7,418 nucleotides of DNA. Source: CAYRUP01 sp964427485 (GTDB taxonomy: Bacteria; Pseudomonadota; Gammaproteobacteria; DSM-16500). The translations under genes were made by a program, and so were the position numbers. Of the stretch, positions 1 to 6,866 are shown piece after piece; within the stretch, counting starts at the first letter, position 1; every line of letters begins with the position of its first letter. The notes beneath the pieces were generated by a model. That model saw nothing but the letters and a program-made list of their open reading frames with translations. It made no database searches and was not told the DNA's origin. The stretch is from NCBI GenBank assembly GCA_964427485.1, contig CAYRUP010000097.1, positions 1-7,418 of the forward strand. The letters are read 5' to 3'.

Positions 1-1
1 A

Positions 2-862
2 GATTTAGCTCTTCGTGGATTGCAAGCCCTCGCCTCTTTTGTATCAGCAATGAAAGTTAAATATAGTGACGTAGAAGTCAGTCTTGATATTGAATCAAAC
101 TCAAATTTTCCAATCATGACCGATCTTGATGAAGGATTATCTCAGTTGTTTCAGATGGTTGGTACCGCTGCGAAGGAAAAGAAAACAGCTATTGTTCTGT
201 TTATTGATAGAATTCATGTTTTGGATGAAAAACAACTAGCATCCTTAATTATGGCATTACATGTAGCTTCTCAAGATTCCTTACCAATCACAATGGTAGC
301 TGCTGGTTTGCCGCAAATTTCGTCACAAATGGGTGAGGCAAAAACATATGCTGAAAGACTATTTGAATTTCATCATATTGGTAAGCTTGATTATCAAGCA
401 GCGATTCAAGCGCTTGTCGTTCCAGTAGAAAAATTAGGTGTTCGTTACACAAAAGATGCTTTGAAAGAAATAATCAAACTAACGGAAGGGTATGCATATT
501 TTTTGCAAGAATGGGGAAAACATGCCTGGGATATTGCTGATGTATCGCCTATCACAGCAGAGAATGCAAAAGATGCAACAATCGAGGCGCTTACAGACCT
601 TGACGCTAGTTTTTTTCGAGTGCGCTTTGACCAACTCACGCCTATGCAAAAACGATATCTTAGGGCGATGGCTGAATTAGGTCCCGGACCACATGCCTCT
701 GGCAAGATTGCAGCCGTTTTAGATAGGCGCGTGACTCATTTGGGTCCTGTGCGCGAGCAACTTATTACTAAAGGATTAATTTATAGTCCCTCACATGGCG
801 AAACTGCTTTTACTGTTCCATTGTTTGACTCATTTATGAAGCGAATGATGAAAGAGTTTTAG
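2..862 (+). CDS. Orc1/Cdc6-like AAA ATPase, C-terminal part (5' end outside window)
   Basis: The frame is open to the left edge (first codon at base 2), so the true start and the Walker A loop lie upstream and 286 residues are visible. A TTG at base 20 is just an internal Leu codon. Visible parts are a Walker B strand (AIVLFIDRIH, codons around 188-217), a sensor-1-like segment (TMVAAGLPQ), the YAERLF segment, a helical lid containing GYAYFLQEWG, and a C-terminal winged-helix-like region (LTPMQKRYLRAMAELGPG to PLFDSFMKR). This pattern matches a widespread bacterial family of single-protein ATP-binding proteins of about 390-400 residues, related to archaeal Orc/Cdc6 ATPases, whose cellular role is not established to my knowledge. 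Members normally have IDE(I/V)Q at Walker B; here it is IDRIH, so the catalytic Glu is Arg (bases 209-211). ATP may be bound but poorly hydrolysed. The SNF2 gene follows after 55 bp on the same strand. Family call is firm, function is not. Confidence 0.82.
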   Translation, partial: DLALRGLQALASFVSAMKVKYSDVEVSLDIESNSNFPIMTDLDEGLSQLFQMVGTAAKEKKTAIVLFIDRIHVLDEKQLASLIMALHVASQDSLPITMVAAGLPQISSQMGEAKTYAERLFEFHHIGKLDYQAAIQALVVPVEKLGVRYTKDALKEIIKLTEGYAYFLQEWGKHAWDIADVSPITAENAKDATIEALTDLDASFFRVRFDQLTPMQKRYLRAMAELGPGPHASGKIAAVLDRRVTHLGPVREQLITKGLIYSPSHGETAFTVPLFDSFMKRMMKEF

Positions 863-874
863 TTTTAATAAAAT

Positions 875-886
875 TACATTAATGTA
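875..886. promoter_or_regulatory. 12-bp perfect palindrome in the gap before the SNF2 gene
   Basis: TACATTAATGTA is perfectly self-complementary and lies in the only gap between the AAA ATPase gene and the SNF2 helicase gene, 31 bp before the SNF2 start. It could be an operator site for a dimeric regulator. In AT-rich DNA a palindrome of this length can also arise by chance. I see no convincing -35/-10 pair beside it. Confidence 0.22.
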
Positions 887-917
887 CAATCACGAACAAT
901 GATAGAAAAAATTTATT

Positions 918-3734
918 ATGCAAAACATGACTCATCACAAAGAATCAAAATCTCAGAATGATTTGGAAAAAGAATCCTATAAAGTCTTAAGCATAGCACT
1001 TTCGCCAACAGGGCATCTTTATCTTTATAGCGACCCAGAAAATCAAGAATTCATTCCAACAAAACTGGCCAATACAATTGACTCGTTTTTCGCTATTAAT
1101 GATGCAATCGGCCTGCTCCGCTTAGGATTAACAAATACTGACACGCCATTACCCGCGAGCATTTCTTTTTGGCGGCAGTTTGCGCAGTTATTTATAGCTG
1201 AAATTTGCAAGCTCAGTGGTTTAGATGACAAAGAGAATAAAACAGAATTTACTGTTACTTTTTCTCTGCAGGATATAAATAATCTCATTGACCAAGCCCC
1301 TTTCATGCGTGGTGTAGAACACCTAAACCAAGATAGTGCGAATATCCTTTGGCAAAGGTTAAATCAAGCCTTGAGAGAAGAGCTCCAATCATTTGATGGC
1401 AGCTTAGAGGCCTATCTCGCCGCTTATCATTCTGCTTGGAATACCGTTGGACGAGTTTGTTTCCATTTAGCAGAAAATAAGGCAAATACGGAGTATCCTT
1501 TTGCTTTCATGGCAACTTATACCACTCGATTATCCAATGCTGCACGTGTTCAGCATGTCCCATTGGGTCGAGCGCTAGAAGAGTATGCGGATGCGCAAAA
1601 AAAAGCGCTTTTACTGGCGTTGTTGCTTCCTGTCAGTCGATCTTCGGAAAACAGCATTTTCCTGAAAAATTTAGTTGATTCGGGTGCAATTTTCCAACCA
1701 TTAGCATGGACGGCCCATGATGCCCATCAGTTCCTTAAGGATATTCCGCATTTTGAAGCTGCTGGAGTCATGGTGCGTGTTCCTAATTGGTGGAGCCCTA
1801 AAAAGCCACCACGTCCGAGCATTAACGTGGCTATTGGTAATAGCAATGTAGGCACGTTAGGAATGGATGCTTTACTTGATTTTAATGTGCATTTTGCTCT
1901 ACCCGATGGTGAAGAGATTACACCCCATGAATTTAAAACATTACTGGGAAGTCTTGGCCAACTTGTTCAAATTAAAGGTCAGTGGGTTGAGGTAGATAGC
2001 GATAAACTCAGTCAAGTATTATCGTATTGGCAAACCGTCGAACGGCAAGTAAAGCGTGAAGGATTGTCATTTGCGGAGGGCTTACGTTTACTGGCAGGCG
2101 TTTCAACTCAGCTAGAGTCAGCTCAATCATCCAGAGAGGTGGCTGAATGGTCAAAGGTTATTGAGGGAACTTGGCTGAACGAAGCATTAACACGATTACG
2201 TCATCCCGATATGGCCGGTGAAGAGATGCTACAGGCCATTTTAAAGCGTCATCTACAGACTCAATTACGTCCTTATCAAACACAGGGCGTGCAGTGGTTA
2301 TGGTGGCTTTATAACATGCGCTTAGGCGGTTGCTTGGCTGATGATATGGGGCTTGGAAAAACGGTACAGGTATTATCACTCTTTCTCCTTGTAAAATTTC
2401 AAACGACGAAATCACGAAAACAAGAGCCGCATCTTTTGATATTACCCGCCTCATTACTGGGAAATTGGCAAGCAGAAATCAATCGTTTTGCTCCCAGTTT
2501 GCGACTATGGGTAGCCCATAGTGCAGCCATGCGTGATGAAAAATGGAATATGCAAGATTCACCGCGACTATCTGAAATAGATATTGTCATCACAACCTAT
2601 GCCACGATACATCGTCTGCCTTGGTTAAGTGAAACATCATGGGACATGGTTGTTCTTGATGAAGCGCAAGCCATTAAAAATCCATCTTCAAAACAAACGC
2701 AAGCCATCAAAGATATCAAAAGTAAAGTCAGATTTGTCTTAACAGGTACGCCAATTGAAAATCGTTTATTAGACTTATGGTCGCTATTCGATTTTGTCGC
2801 ACCCGGTCTTTTAGGTACTGCTAAAATTTTTGCGAATTACAGCAAACAAAAATCAGCACAAAAAAATAATACGGACAAAAGTCATTTTTATTCTGCTGTG
2901 CGCCATCTCGTGAATCCTTATATTTTAAGACGATTAAAAAGTGATAAACGCATTATTGATGATCTACCTGACAAAACCGAAATGCAGACGTATTGCACGT
3001 TAACAAAACAGCAGATTGGGCTTTATCAACAAACAGTAGATGAGCTTGCCCACAAACTTGAAAAAGAAGCGGAAGCGGATGGCATAAAACGTCGTGGCCT
3101 GGTGCTATCTTATCTTTTGCGCCTCAAGCAGATTTGTAATCATCCTAATCAATGGATGGGGCATGGCGATTATGACGCGGAAATCAGTGGAAAATTCGCG
3201 AGGCTCAAAGAGCTTTGTGAAGTCATTGTAGCCAAACAAGAAAAAGTTTTGGTATTTACACAATTTCGTGAAATTATTCCTGCTTTATACGAGTTTCTTA
3301 CCCAACTATTTGGAGAACGGGGACTCTATTTACATGGACAAACAACTGTTAAAGAGCGCGCGAAAAGAGTGGAAACTTTTCAAGAGGAACGTGGAGCGCC
3401 CTTTTTTATATTATCGCTGAAAGCAGGCGGCACCGGTTTAAATCTCACTCGCGCATCACACGTCATTCATTTTGACCGCTGGTGGAATCCCGCAGTTGAA
3501 AATCAAGCAACGGATCGTGCCTATCGCATCGGCCAGAAAAAAAATGTGTTGGTTCACAAATTTATTTGCCGCGGCACCATCGAAGAGAAAATTGATGCTT
3601 TAATCAGTTCAAAAAAATCATTGGCGGATGAAGTCATCAATCATGGTGATGAAACAATACTAACAGAGTTGTCTGATACCGAATTATTGAAAATGGTTTC
3701 GCTGGATATTCACCGTGTATTAAGTGAAAATTAG
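918..3734 (+). CDS. SNF2/Swi2-family ATP-dependent DNA translocase (HepA-like helicase)
   Basis: 938 residues. SNF2 proteins use ATP to move along double-stranded DNA and displace bound proteins; they rarely unwind strands. The N-terminal ~390 residues, with a region near 270-390 rich in Trp, Pro and Gly (PNWWSPKKPPRP), look like the bacterial SNF2-associated domain. The two-lobed motor follows: motif I DDMGLGKT (475-482, Lys481), motif II DEAQ (581-584), motif III TGTP (609-612), the block ENRLLDLWSLFDF, motif V AGGTGLNL (from 836), and RWWNPAVENQ leading to motif VI QATDRAYRIGQ (863-873). All catalytic motifs are intact. The ATG at 918 has no good ribosome-binding site; an in-frame ATG at 927 is no better, so the start is uncertain by a few codons. 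The SWIM gene starts 25 bp after the stop, a pairing seen in many bacteria that suggests a joint role in DNA or nucleoprotein remodelling, possibly repair. No DISARM genes are visible. Confidence 0.95.
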   Translation: MQNMTHHKESKSQNDLEKESYKVLSIALSPTGHLYLYSDPENQEFIPTKLANTIDSFFAINDAIGLLRLGLTNTDTPLPASISFWRQFAQLFIAEICKLSGLDDKENKTEFTVTFSLQDINNLIDQAPFMRGVEHLNQDSANILWQRLNQALREELQSFDGSLEAYLAAYHSAWNTVGRVCFHLAENKANTEYPFAFMATYTTRLSNAARVQHVPLGRALEEYADAQKKALLLALLLPVSRSSENSIFLKNLVDSGAIFQPLAWTAHDAHQFLKDIPHFEAAGVMVRVPNWWSPKKPPRPSINVAIGNSNVGTLGMDALLDFNVHFALPDGEEITPHEFKTLLGSLGQLVQIKGQWVEVDSDKLSQVLSYWQTVERQVKREGLSFAEGLRLLAGVSTQLESAQSSREVAEWSKVIEGTWLNEALTRLRHPDMAGEEMLQAILKRHLQTQLRPYQTQGVQWLWWLYNMRLGGCLADDMGLGKTVQVLSLFLLVKFQTTKSRKQEPHLLILPASLLGNWQAEINRFAPSLRLWVAHSAAMRDEKWNMQDSPRLSEIDIVITTYATIHRLPWLSETSWDMVVLDEAQAIKNPSSKQTQAIKDIKSKVRFVLTGTPIENRLLDLWSLFDFVAPGLLGTAKIFANYSKQKSAQKNNTDKSHFYSAVRHLVNPYILRRLKSDKRIIDDLPDKTEMQTYCTLTKQQIGLYQQTVDELAHKLEKEAEADGIKRRGLVLSYLLRLKQICNHPNQWMGHGDYDAEISGKFARLKELCEVIVAKQEKVLVFTQFREIIPALYEFLTQLFGERGLYLHGQTTVKERAKRVETFQEERGAPFFILSLKAGGTGLNLTRASHVIHFDRWWNPAVENQATDRAYRIGQKKNVLVHKFICRGTIEEKIDALISSKKSLADEVINHGDETILTELSDTELLKMVSLDIHRVLSEN

Positions 3735-3744
3735 CAATTTTTTT

Positions 3745-3748
3745 GGAG
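3745..3748 (+). promoter_or_regulatory. Ribosome-binding site that fixes the SWIM gene start
   Basis: GGAG at 3745-3748 lies 11 nt before the ATG at 3760. It favours that ATG over the upstream in-frame GTG at 3724, which sits inside the end of the SNF2 gene and has no ribosome-binding site. Confidence 0.6.
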
Positions 3749-3759
3749 AAAAGAAAAGC

Positions 3760-4698
3760 ATGAGTCGATATGGATATGATGAGTTTCCACCCTATGTGCC
3801 CGTTGCTGAACGTAAAAGAAAAGCAGCGCGTGAAGTTGAAAAGCTCAAAAAGAAAGGTGAAATAATACAACCCGTCGTTATAACCGGACGAACGATTGCT
3901 AATACGTTCTGGGGAAAAGCGTGGTGTACGAATTTAGAATCGTATAGCGATTTTGAAAATCGCCTACCTCGGGGACGAACTTATGTGCGTAATGGATCGG
4001 TAATTAACCTTAACGTAGGTGCAGGTGAAATTAATGCCATGGTAAGCGGCTCATCCATTTACAAAGTAAAGATAACAATTTCACCGATTCTATCCAATAA
4101 ATGGAACGCGCTCGTCAATGAGTGTGCTGGAAAGATTGATTCACTCATCGAACTTCTGCAAGGAAAATTTTCTAAAAGCATCATGCAGATCATTACCCAC
4201 CCTGAGAAGGGGTTATTTCCGCATCCAAAAGAAATAAAATTAAAATGTTCATGTCCAGATTATGCTGAAATGTGTAAGCATGTTGCTGCAGTACTTTATG
4301 GTATTGGATCACGTCTTGATGAAAGGCCAGAGGACTTATTTTTATTGCGAAAAGCAGATCATGCTGCTTTAATCGCTCACGCCGGAAAAACGACATTAAC
4401 GCAAACACTTGCAACGAAAGGATCCCAAACTCTTGCGAGTAGCGACTTGTCGGCACTATTTGGTATTGATATTGACGGCGCAGAGAAATTAAATTTTGCG
4501 CAAGCTGATTTACCAAAGAAAAAAATTAAAGTGTCTAAGAGGCGTTCTACAAAAAAAGATGCTGTAGTTAAACAAACTCGTCAAGCAAAAGCAAAAAAAT
4601 CTCCGACAAAGCGGAAAAAATCCTCTGCTTCTACGATAAAGAAAACCAGCAAGCTAAAAAAATCAGTAAAAAATAAGCCTAAAAAAATATCCAAATAA
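3760..4698 (+). CDS. SWIM zinc-finger protein with lysine-rich C-terminal tail
   Basis: 312 residues from the ATG at 3760. The N-terminal part carries the segment GKAWCTNLESYSDFENRLPR and a following YVRNGSV stretch, typical of the SWIM proteins encoded next to SNF2 helicases. The zinc site is C-x-C-x6-C-x-H at Cys163, Cys165, Cys172 and His174 (CSCPDYAEMCKHV), and all four ligands are present. SWIM fingers bind DNA or proteins. From about residue 252 to the end the chain becomes a disordered, strongly basic tail of Lys with Ser/Thr/Ala/Pro, with several KK and KKS-type clusters and almost no acidic residues, resembling histone H1 or the H1-like tails of some bacterial DNA-binding proteins. 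The gene lies 25 bp after the SNF2 stop and is almost surely co-transcribed. I infer that it targets or anchors the SNF2 motor on DNA. The family is firm; the tail's role is inference. Confidence 0.93.
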   Translation: MSRYGYDEFPPYVPVAERKRKAAREVEKLKKKGEIIQPVVITGRTIANTFWGKAWCTNLESYSDFENRLPRGRTYVRNGSVINLNVGAGEINAMVSGSSIYKVKITISPILSNKWNALVNECAGKIDSLIELLQGKFSKSIMQIITHPEKGLFPHPKEIKLKCSCPDYAEMCKHVAAVLYGIGSRLDERPEDLFLLRKADHAALIAHAGKTTLTQTLATKGSQTLASSDLSALFGIDIDGAEKLNFAQADLPKKKIKVSKRRSTKKDAVVKQTRQAKAKKSPTKRKKSSASTIKKTSKLKKSVKNKPKKISK

Positions 4699-4722
4699 TT
4701 ATAGAGGTAAAATAAATTAGTT

Positions 4723-4935
4723 ATGCAGCAAGATGAAGCTTTTAATTTATTGAAAATGGGAAAAAATATTTTTCTTACGGGCGCGACAGGTGCTGGTAAA
4801 ACATATCTGTTAAACAAATCCCCAGCAAATCCCCAGGGTCAGCAAATAAGTACCATCATCGAACAAAAGAAAAGCCATCAGCCTTGTTCGATGGTGACAC
4901 TTGACCCGTTGCCTCCTTTGATGCCAATCGCATAA
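4723..4935 (+). pseudogene. Truncated Pif1-like helicase N-terminus fused to repeat DNA
   Basis: The first ~32 residues (MQQDEAFNLLKMGKNIFLTG, then ATGAGKTYLLNK) match the start of Pif1/RecD-type ATPases: a short helix, then Walker A GATGAGKT with Lys26 and Thr27. After Lys32 (base 4818) homology stops. The frame passes through a short direct repeat and then palindromic repeat copy A, and ends at 4935 with low-complexity residues (DPLPPLMPIA) that resemble no helicase. The other helicase motifs are not found downstream on either strand. The ATG lies 24 bp after the SWIM stop with a weak GAGG at 4704-4707 (15 nt away), so the intact gene was probably third in the SNF2-SWIM operon. The remaining 70-residue peptide could still be translated but should have no helicase activity. 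Pif1 as opposed to another P-loop ATPase rests on only ~30 residues. Confidence 0.6.
4836..4910. repeat. Palindromic repeat, copy A
   Basis: A hairpin with a 10-bp perfect inner stem (4857-4866 with 4884-4893) and a 17-nt loop. The outer arms have partly decayed: GGGTCA at 4836-4841 faces TGACCC at 4902-4907, but the left arm carries about 7 extra bases. Positions 4853-4910 align without gaps to copy B at 7077-7134 (offset 2224) with 6 differences in 58. Both copies have the same orientation. This copy occupies the 3' part of the broken helicase frame and lies 43 bp beyond the 3' end of the minus-strand gene, so it could also act as an RNA hairpin between converging transcripts. I do not recognise the family. 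Confidence 0.85.
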
Positions 4936-4953
4936 ATTGTCTATGTATTTTAA

Positions 4954-5910
4954 TTATAACAATACACAAGAAGAAACCTTCTGTTGAGCAGGATCTTGCG
5001 TGAGTCGACTGACAAAATTATTTAATCTTGAAAATGAATTTTTTACGACGGGTTCGCATTTATTTAAATTCATTTTTTCTTCATACTGACTTAAGGCCAA
5101 ACGTTTTATCACTGCCAATGCTTCTAAGGGCGAAGTCGCATTTTTATTGACTCGTTCAATTTCGTTTGCAATAGCTTGAGTTGTTGTTGGGAGATGAAAC
5201 ATGCCTGTCCCACGTTTGTGATGACGCATTGAATCAGTTATCAACGCATTAATATTTTTCAATTCATCAATTGCAGCTGCATGTGCTTTGGTATAAATGC
5301 TTTTTTCTGAAAGATTATCTCTTTTGTCATCTAAAACAAAATGGCCATCTGCATCATGACTTTTTGCGATTGAAACAGAGGCGGAATTTAAACCTAAAGT
5401 TTTACCTAAATCGTCATTCGAAGGTTGTGCTGTTTTTGGAATATCTGAATGGTTGAGTTGGTAATCGATTGCTTTAATTATTTTTACATGTTGTGCGAAA
5501 AATTCAATTTCATCTATCTTGTTATCGAAATAGGTAAAATCAGTAAAATAGATGACTGCTTCTTTTCCTGGTTGAACTTTTTTTTGATCCGCAGTAGCAG
5601 TACAAAATTTCACGGCATACACGTAAGGATTCTTAAAAGCGCCGCATAATATGGAACAAACAGTTTCGTCCGATGCGCTATTTGTCAGAATATCTAATGA
5701 AAGATGAATTTTAAATGGATAGGAAGGATTGGACATACCTTCAGCAGCTTTTTCTTCATAACGATCAGTTACGTTTTGCTTTCGAAGACGATGATAGCCG
5801 CTACCCAAATCATATCGATAATCACCAATTTGTTGCTCATCCAACATTCGTTTTATTAAGCCTGACTGCTCTTTTTCTCGATTTAAAGCATCTGTTCTTG
5901 TGGTAGTCAT
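4954..5910 (-). CDS. Unrecognised protein with C-terminal CaaX box (candidate secreted effector)
   Basis: 318 residues, with a clear ribosome-binding site (GAAGGAT, minus strand of 5918-5924) 7 nt before the ATG. No signal peptide or membrane segment is visible. The sequence is polar and charged, with a central part of alternating hydrophobic strands (PFKIHLSLDIL, YVYAVKFCT, GKEAVIYFTDF) that suggests an alpha/beta fold, then a Ser/Asp/Lys-rich linker (~165-210) and a helical C-terminal third. I cannot assign a family; the strand pattern loosely recalls some type III/IV effector folds, but this is too weak to use. The last residues are QQKVSSCVLL, and Cys315-Val-Leu-Leu fits the eukaryotic CaaX prenylation motif (Leu at X favours geranylgeranylation). 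Known bacterial proteins with CaaX boxes are mostly host-delivered effectors, including several from Legionella. The gene is alone on its strand, divergent from the toxin-antitoxin pair. An open frame with good codon use makes it real; the effector role is inference. Confidence 0.8.
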   Translation of the reverse strand: MTTTRTDALNREKEQSGLIKRMLDEQQIGDYRYDLGSGYHRLRKQNVTDRYEEKAAEGMSNPSYPFKIHLSLDILTNSASDETVCSILCGAFKNPYVYAVKFCTATADQKKVQPGKEAVIYFTDFTYFDNKIDEIEFFAQHVKIIKAIDYQLNHSDIPKTAQPSNDDLGKTLGLNSASVSIAKSHDADGHFVLDDKRDNLSEKSIYTKAHAAAIDELKNINALITDSMRHHKRGTGMFHLPTTTQAIANEIERVNKNATSPLEALAVIKRLALSQYEEKMNLNKCEPVVKNSFSRLNNFVSRLTQDPAQQKVSSCVLL

Positions 5911-5974
5911 GCGGCATATCCTTCATTAATAGGACGCGAATGGTATCTTGCAAATTAATTTAAAACAACTGTAA

Positions 5975-5990
5975 AAATACGGTAGTATTT
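5975..5990. promoter_or_regulatory. Palindrome in the divergent intergenic region (possible operator)
   Basis: AAATAC and GTATTT flank a GGTA spacer, a 6-bp-arm inverted repeat. A second pair, ACTGT at 5968-5972 and ACAGT at 6001-6005, surrounds it. It sits in the 243-bp gap between the minus-strand CaaX gene and the toxin-antitoxin operon, 65 bp upstream of the CaaX gene start, so it could serve either promoter. Apart from this and the promoter near 6126, I see nothing else in that gap. Confidence 0.3.
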
Positions 5991-6125
5991 GAAGGCACTA
6001 ACAGTGTATTTACAAATTAGAATAGAAAACTGGGAAAATAAAGTAAAAAGCTTGGATGATTTACAAAAATTAATATGGGGATTTTAAAAAATCGGGGAAT
6101 TATAGCATTACAACTAAATATAACT

Positions 6126-6131
6126 TATAAT
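6126..6131 (+). promoter_or_regulatory. Likely -10 box of the toxin-antitoxin promoter
   Basis: A consensus TATAAT lies 22 bp before the toxin ATG, with AGGAAG at 6140-6145 as ribosome-binding site (8-nt spacing). The expected -35 position near 6103-6108 (TAGCAT) is poor, so activity may be low or need a regulator. Transcription would start near 6138, giving a very short leader. Confidence 0.4.
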
Positions 6132-6153
6132 AACAAAATAGGAAGCATTATAA

Positions 6154-6414
6154 ATGCGCTATACTGTGCGGATTAAAAAACAAGCGGATAAAACATTACA
6201 AAGTTTGAGCGTAACTGACCGTCATAGAATCACTGAAAAAATTAAATTATTAGGAGAAAACCCCAACAATCCTATTTTAGATATTAAGCCATTACAAGGA
6301 GAACCCTATTATCGATTACGTATCGGGCAATGGCGCGTTATTTTTGACAGGGATGATGAAGTAAAAATTATTGCTATTGAAAAAATAAAGCCACGCGGAG
6401 GGGCTTATAAATGA
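6154..6414 (+). CDS. RelE/ParE-family toxin
   Basis: 86 residues, the usual size for RelE-type toxins, which cut mRNA at the ribosome (ParE relatives instead poison gyrase). The N-terminal helical part (KKQADKTLQSL, then RHRITEKIKLL) is followed by the family's core strand block YYRLRIGQWRVIFDR (residues 52-66) and a final strand with KIIAIEKIKPRG. Arg54, Arg56 and Arg61 in the core, Arg81 near the end and Tyr85 sit where RelE toxins carry their RNA-contacting and catalytic basic and tyrosine residues, so the protein looks active and closer to RelE than to ParE. The ATG at 6154 has a good AGGAAG site. Its last 4 bases overlap the antitoxin start, so the two are translationally coupled. Toxin-first order, as in higBA-type loci, is the reverse of relBE. 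Confidence 0.9.
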   Translation: MRYTVRIKKQADKTLQSLSVTDRHRITEKIKLLGENPNNPILDIKPLQGEPYYRLRIGQWRVIFDRDDEVKIIAIEKIKPRGGAYK

Positions 6415-6725
6415 CCTTACAAACTATCAAATCAATTGAAGGCAAAACAGAGTACGTTTTATTACCTATCGGTATCTACAATTTACTACGCAGCGAAATT
6501 GAACAAGCACTAAAGAAAAAATACAACAATGACGATTACATACCTTTTAAGGTCGAAAATTATGTAGATAACCCTGTTGCCTTAGCGCGCATTAACGCTG
6601 GTATTACCCAAGAAGAATTAGCAAAACGCATGAAAGTAACCCAAGCTTACATCAGCAAGCTTGAGACTCAGGATAAGGTAACAGCAAAGGTGATAAAAAA
6701 AGTCAAAGAAGCAATTGAAAAATAA
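6411..6725 (+). CDS. Xre-type helix-turn-helix antitoxin
   Basis: 104 residues. The N-terminal part (IKSIEGKTEYVLLPIGIYNL, residues 6-25) resembles the short Phd/YefM-like segment seen in antitoxins of this class. The C-terminal half holds a Cro/cI-type helix-turn-helix, ARINAGITQEELAKRMKVTQ to AYISKLE (about 59-85), with the recognition helix around TQAYISKLE. It should bind and neutralise the preceding RelE-like toxin and repress the shared promoter. The start codon ATG overlaps the toxin stop (ATGA, 6411-6414) and has a strong site, GGAGG at 6397-6401, better than the toxin's. That would favour antitoxin excess despite being second. The DNA-binding target may be the AT-rich region upstream of 6154; no clear operator palindrome is visible right at the -10 box. 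Confidence 0.9.
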   Translation: MTLQTIKSIEGKTEYVLLPIGIYNLLRSEIEQALKKKYNNDDYIPFKVENYVDNPVALARINAGITQEELAKRMKVTQAYISKLETQDKVTAKVIKKVKEAIEK

Positions 6726-6730
6726 CGCAA

Positions 6731-6758
6731 GTAACGGAATCACGGTAACGGAATCAGG
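6731..6758 (+). repeat. Two-unit 14-bp tandem repeat after the antitoxin gene
   Basis: GTAACGGAATCA occurs at 6731-6742 and again at 6745-6756, giving a 14-bp period (units end CG and GG). It begins 6 bp after the antitoxin stop. It could be slipped-strand duplication or a paired protein site. The rest of the stretch to 6866 holds only the small palindrome at 6762-6773 and a weak 6-bp inverted repeat (6832-6837 with 6851-6856); I see no gene. Confidence 0.7.
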
Positions 6759-6786
6759 CTTGCACAATTGTGCTTATATAATGCCT
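6756..6786 (+). terminator. Weak hairpin, possible terminator of the toxin-antitoxin operon
   Basis: GCACAATTGTGC (6762-6773) is a perfect 12-bp palindrome, followed by TTATAT, and AGGC at 6756-6759 can pair with GCCT at 6783-6786. The T-run is poor and the palindrome leaves only a small loop, so termination here is doubtful. The strong terminator-like core at 6931-6970 is a better candidate. Confidence 0.25.
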
Positions 6787-6866
6787 AATATCAAATTCAA
6801 CATTATCAGACCTTGCCATTTTACTCAAACTTCACGAAAATGTAGGCACATCGTGATTAAAATAGG

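Noticed and set aside
3724..3759. Longer SWIM protein starting at GTG 3724
   Set aside because: This start lies within the end of the SNF2 gene, has no ribosome-binding site and adds 12 residues unlike the family; GGAG at 3745-3748 serves the ATG at 3760.
4193..4516. Minus-strand 107-residue frame inside the SWIM gene
   Set aside because: It fully overlaps a well-supported gene and shows no recognisable motif; an antisense shadow.
918..4698. DISARM-type defence locus based on a SNF2 helicase
   Set aside because: No methyltransferase, DrmA/B-like helicase or phospholipase D gene is present; the SNF2-SWIM pairing explains the genes better.
4911..4980. The CaaX gene originally reading through into copy A (frameshifted longer end)
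   Set aside because: A shifted frame does run from near the stop into the TGQVSPSNK end, but the present stop gives a clean CVLL terminus and nothing else supports a frameshift.
5940..5975. PmrA-type regulator box upstream of the CaaX gene
   Set aside because: TTAAATTAATTT is present near 5953-5965, but the spaced tandem repeat expected for a Legionella PmrA site is not.
6731..6758. CRISPR or iteron array
   Set aside because: Only two 14-bp units with no spacers and no replication gene nearby.
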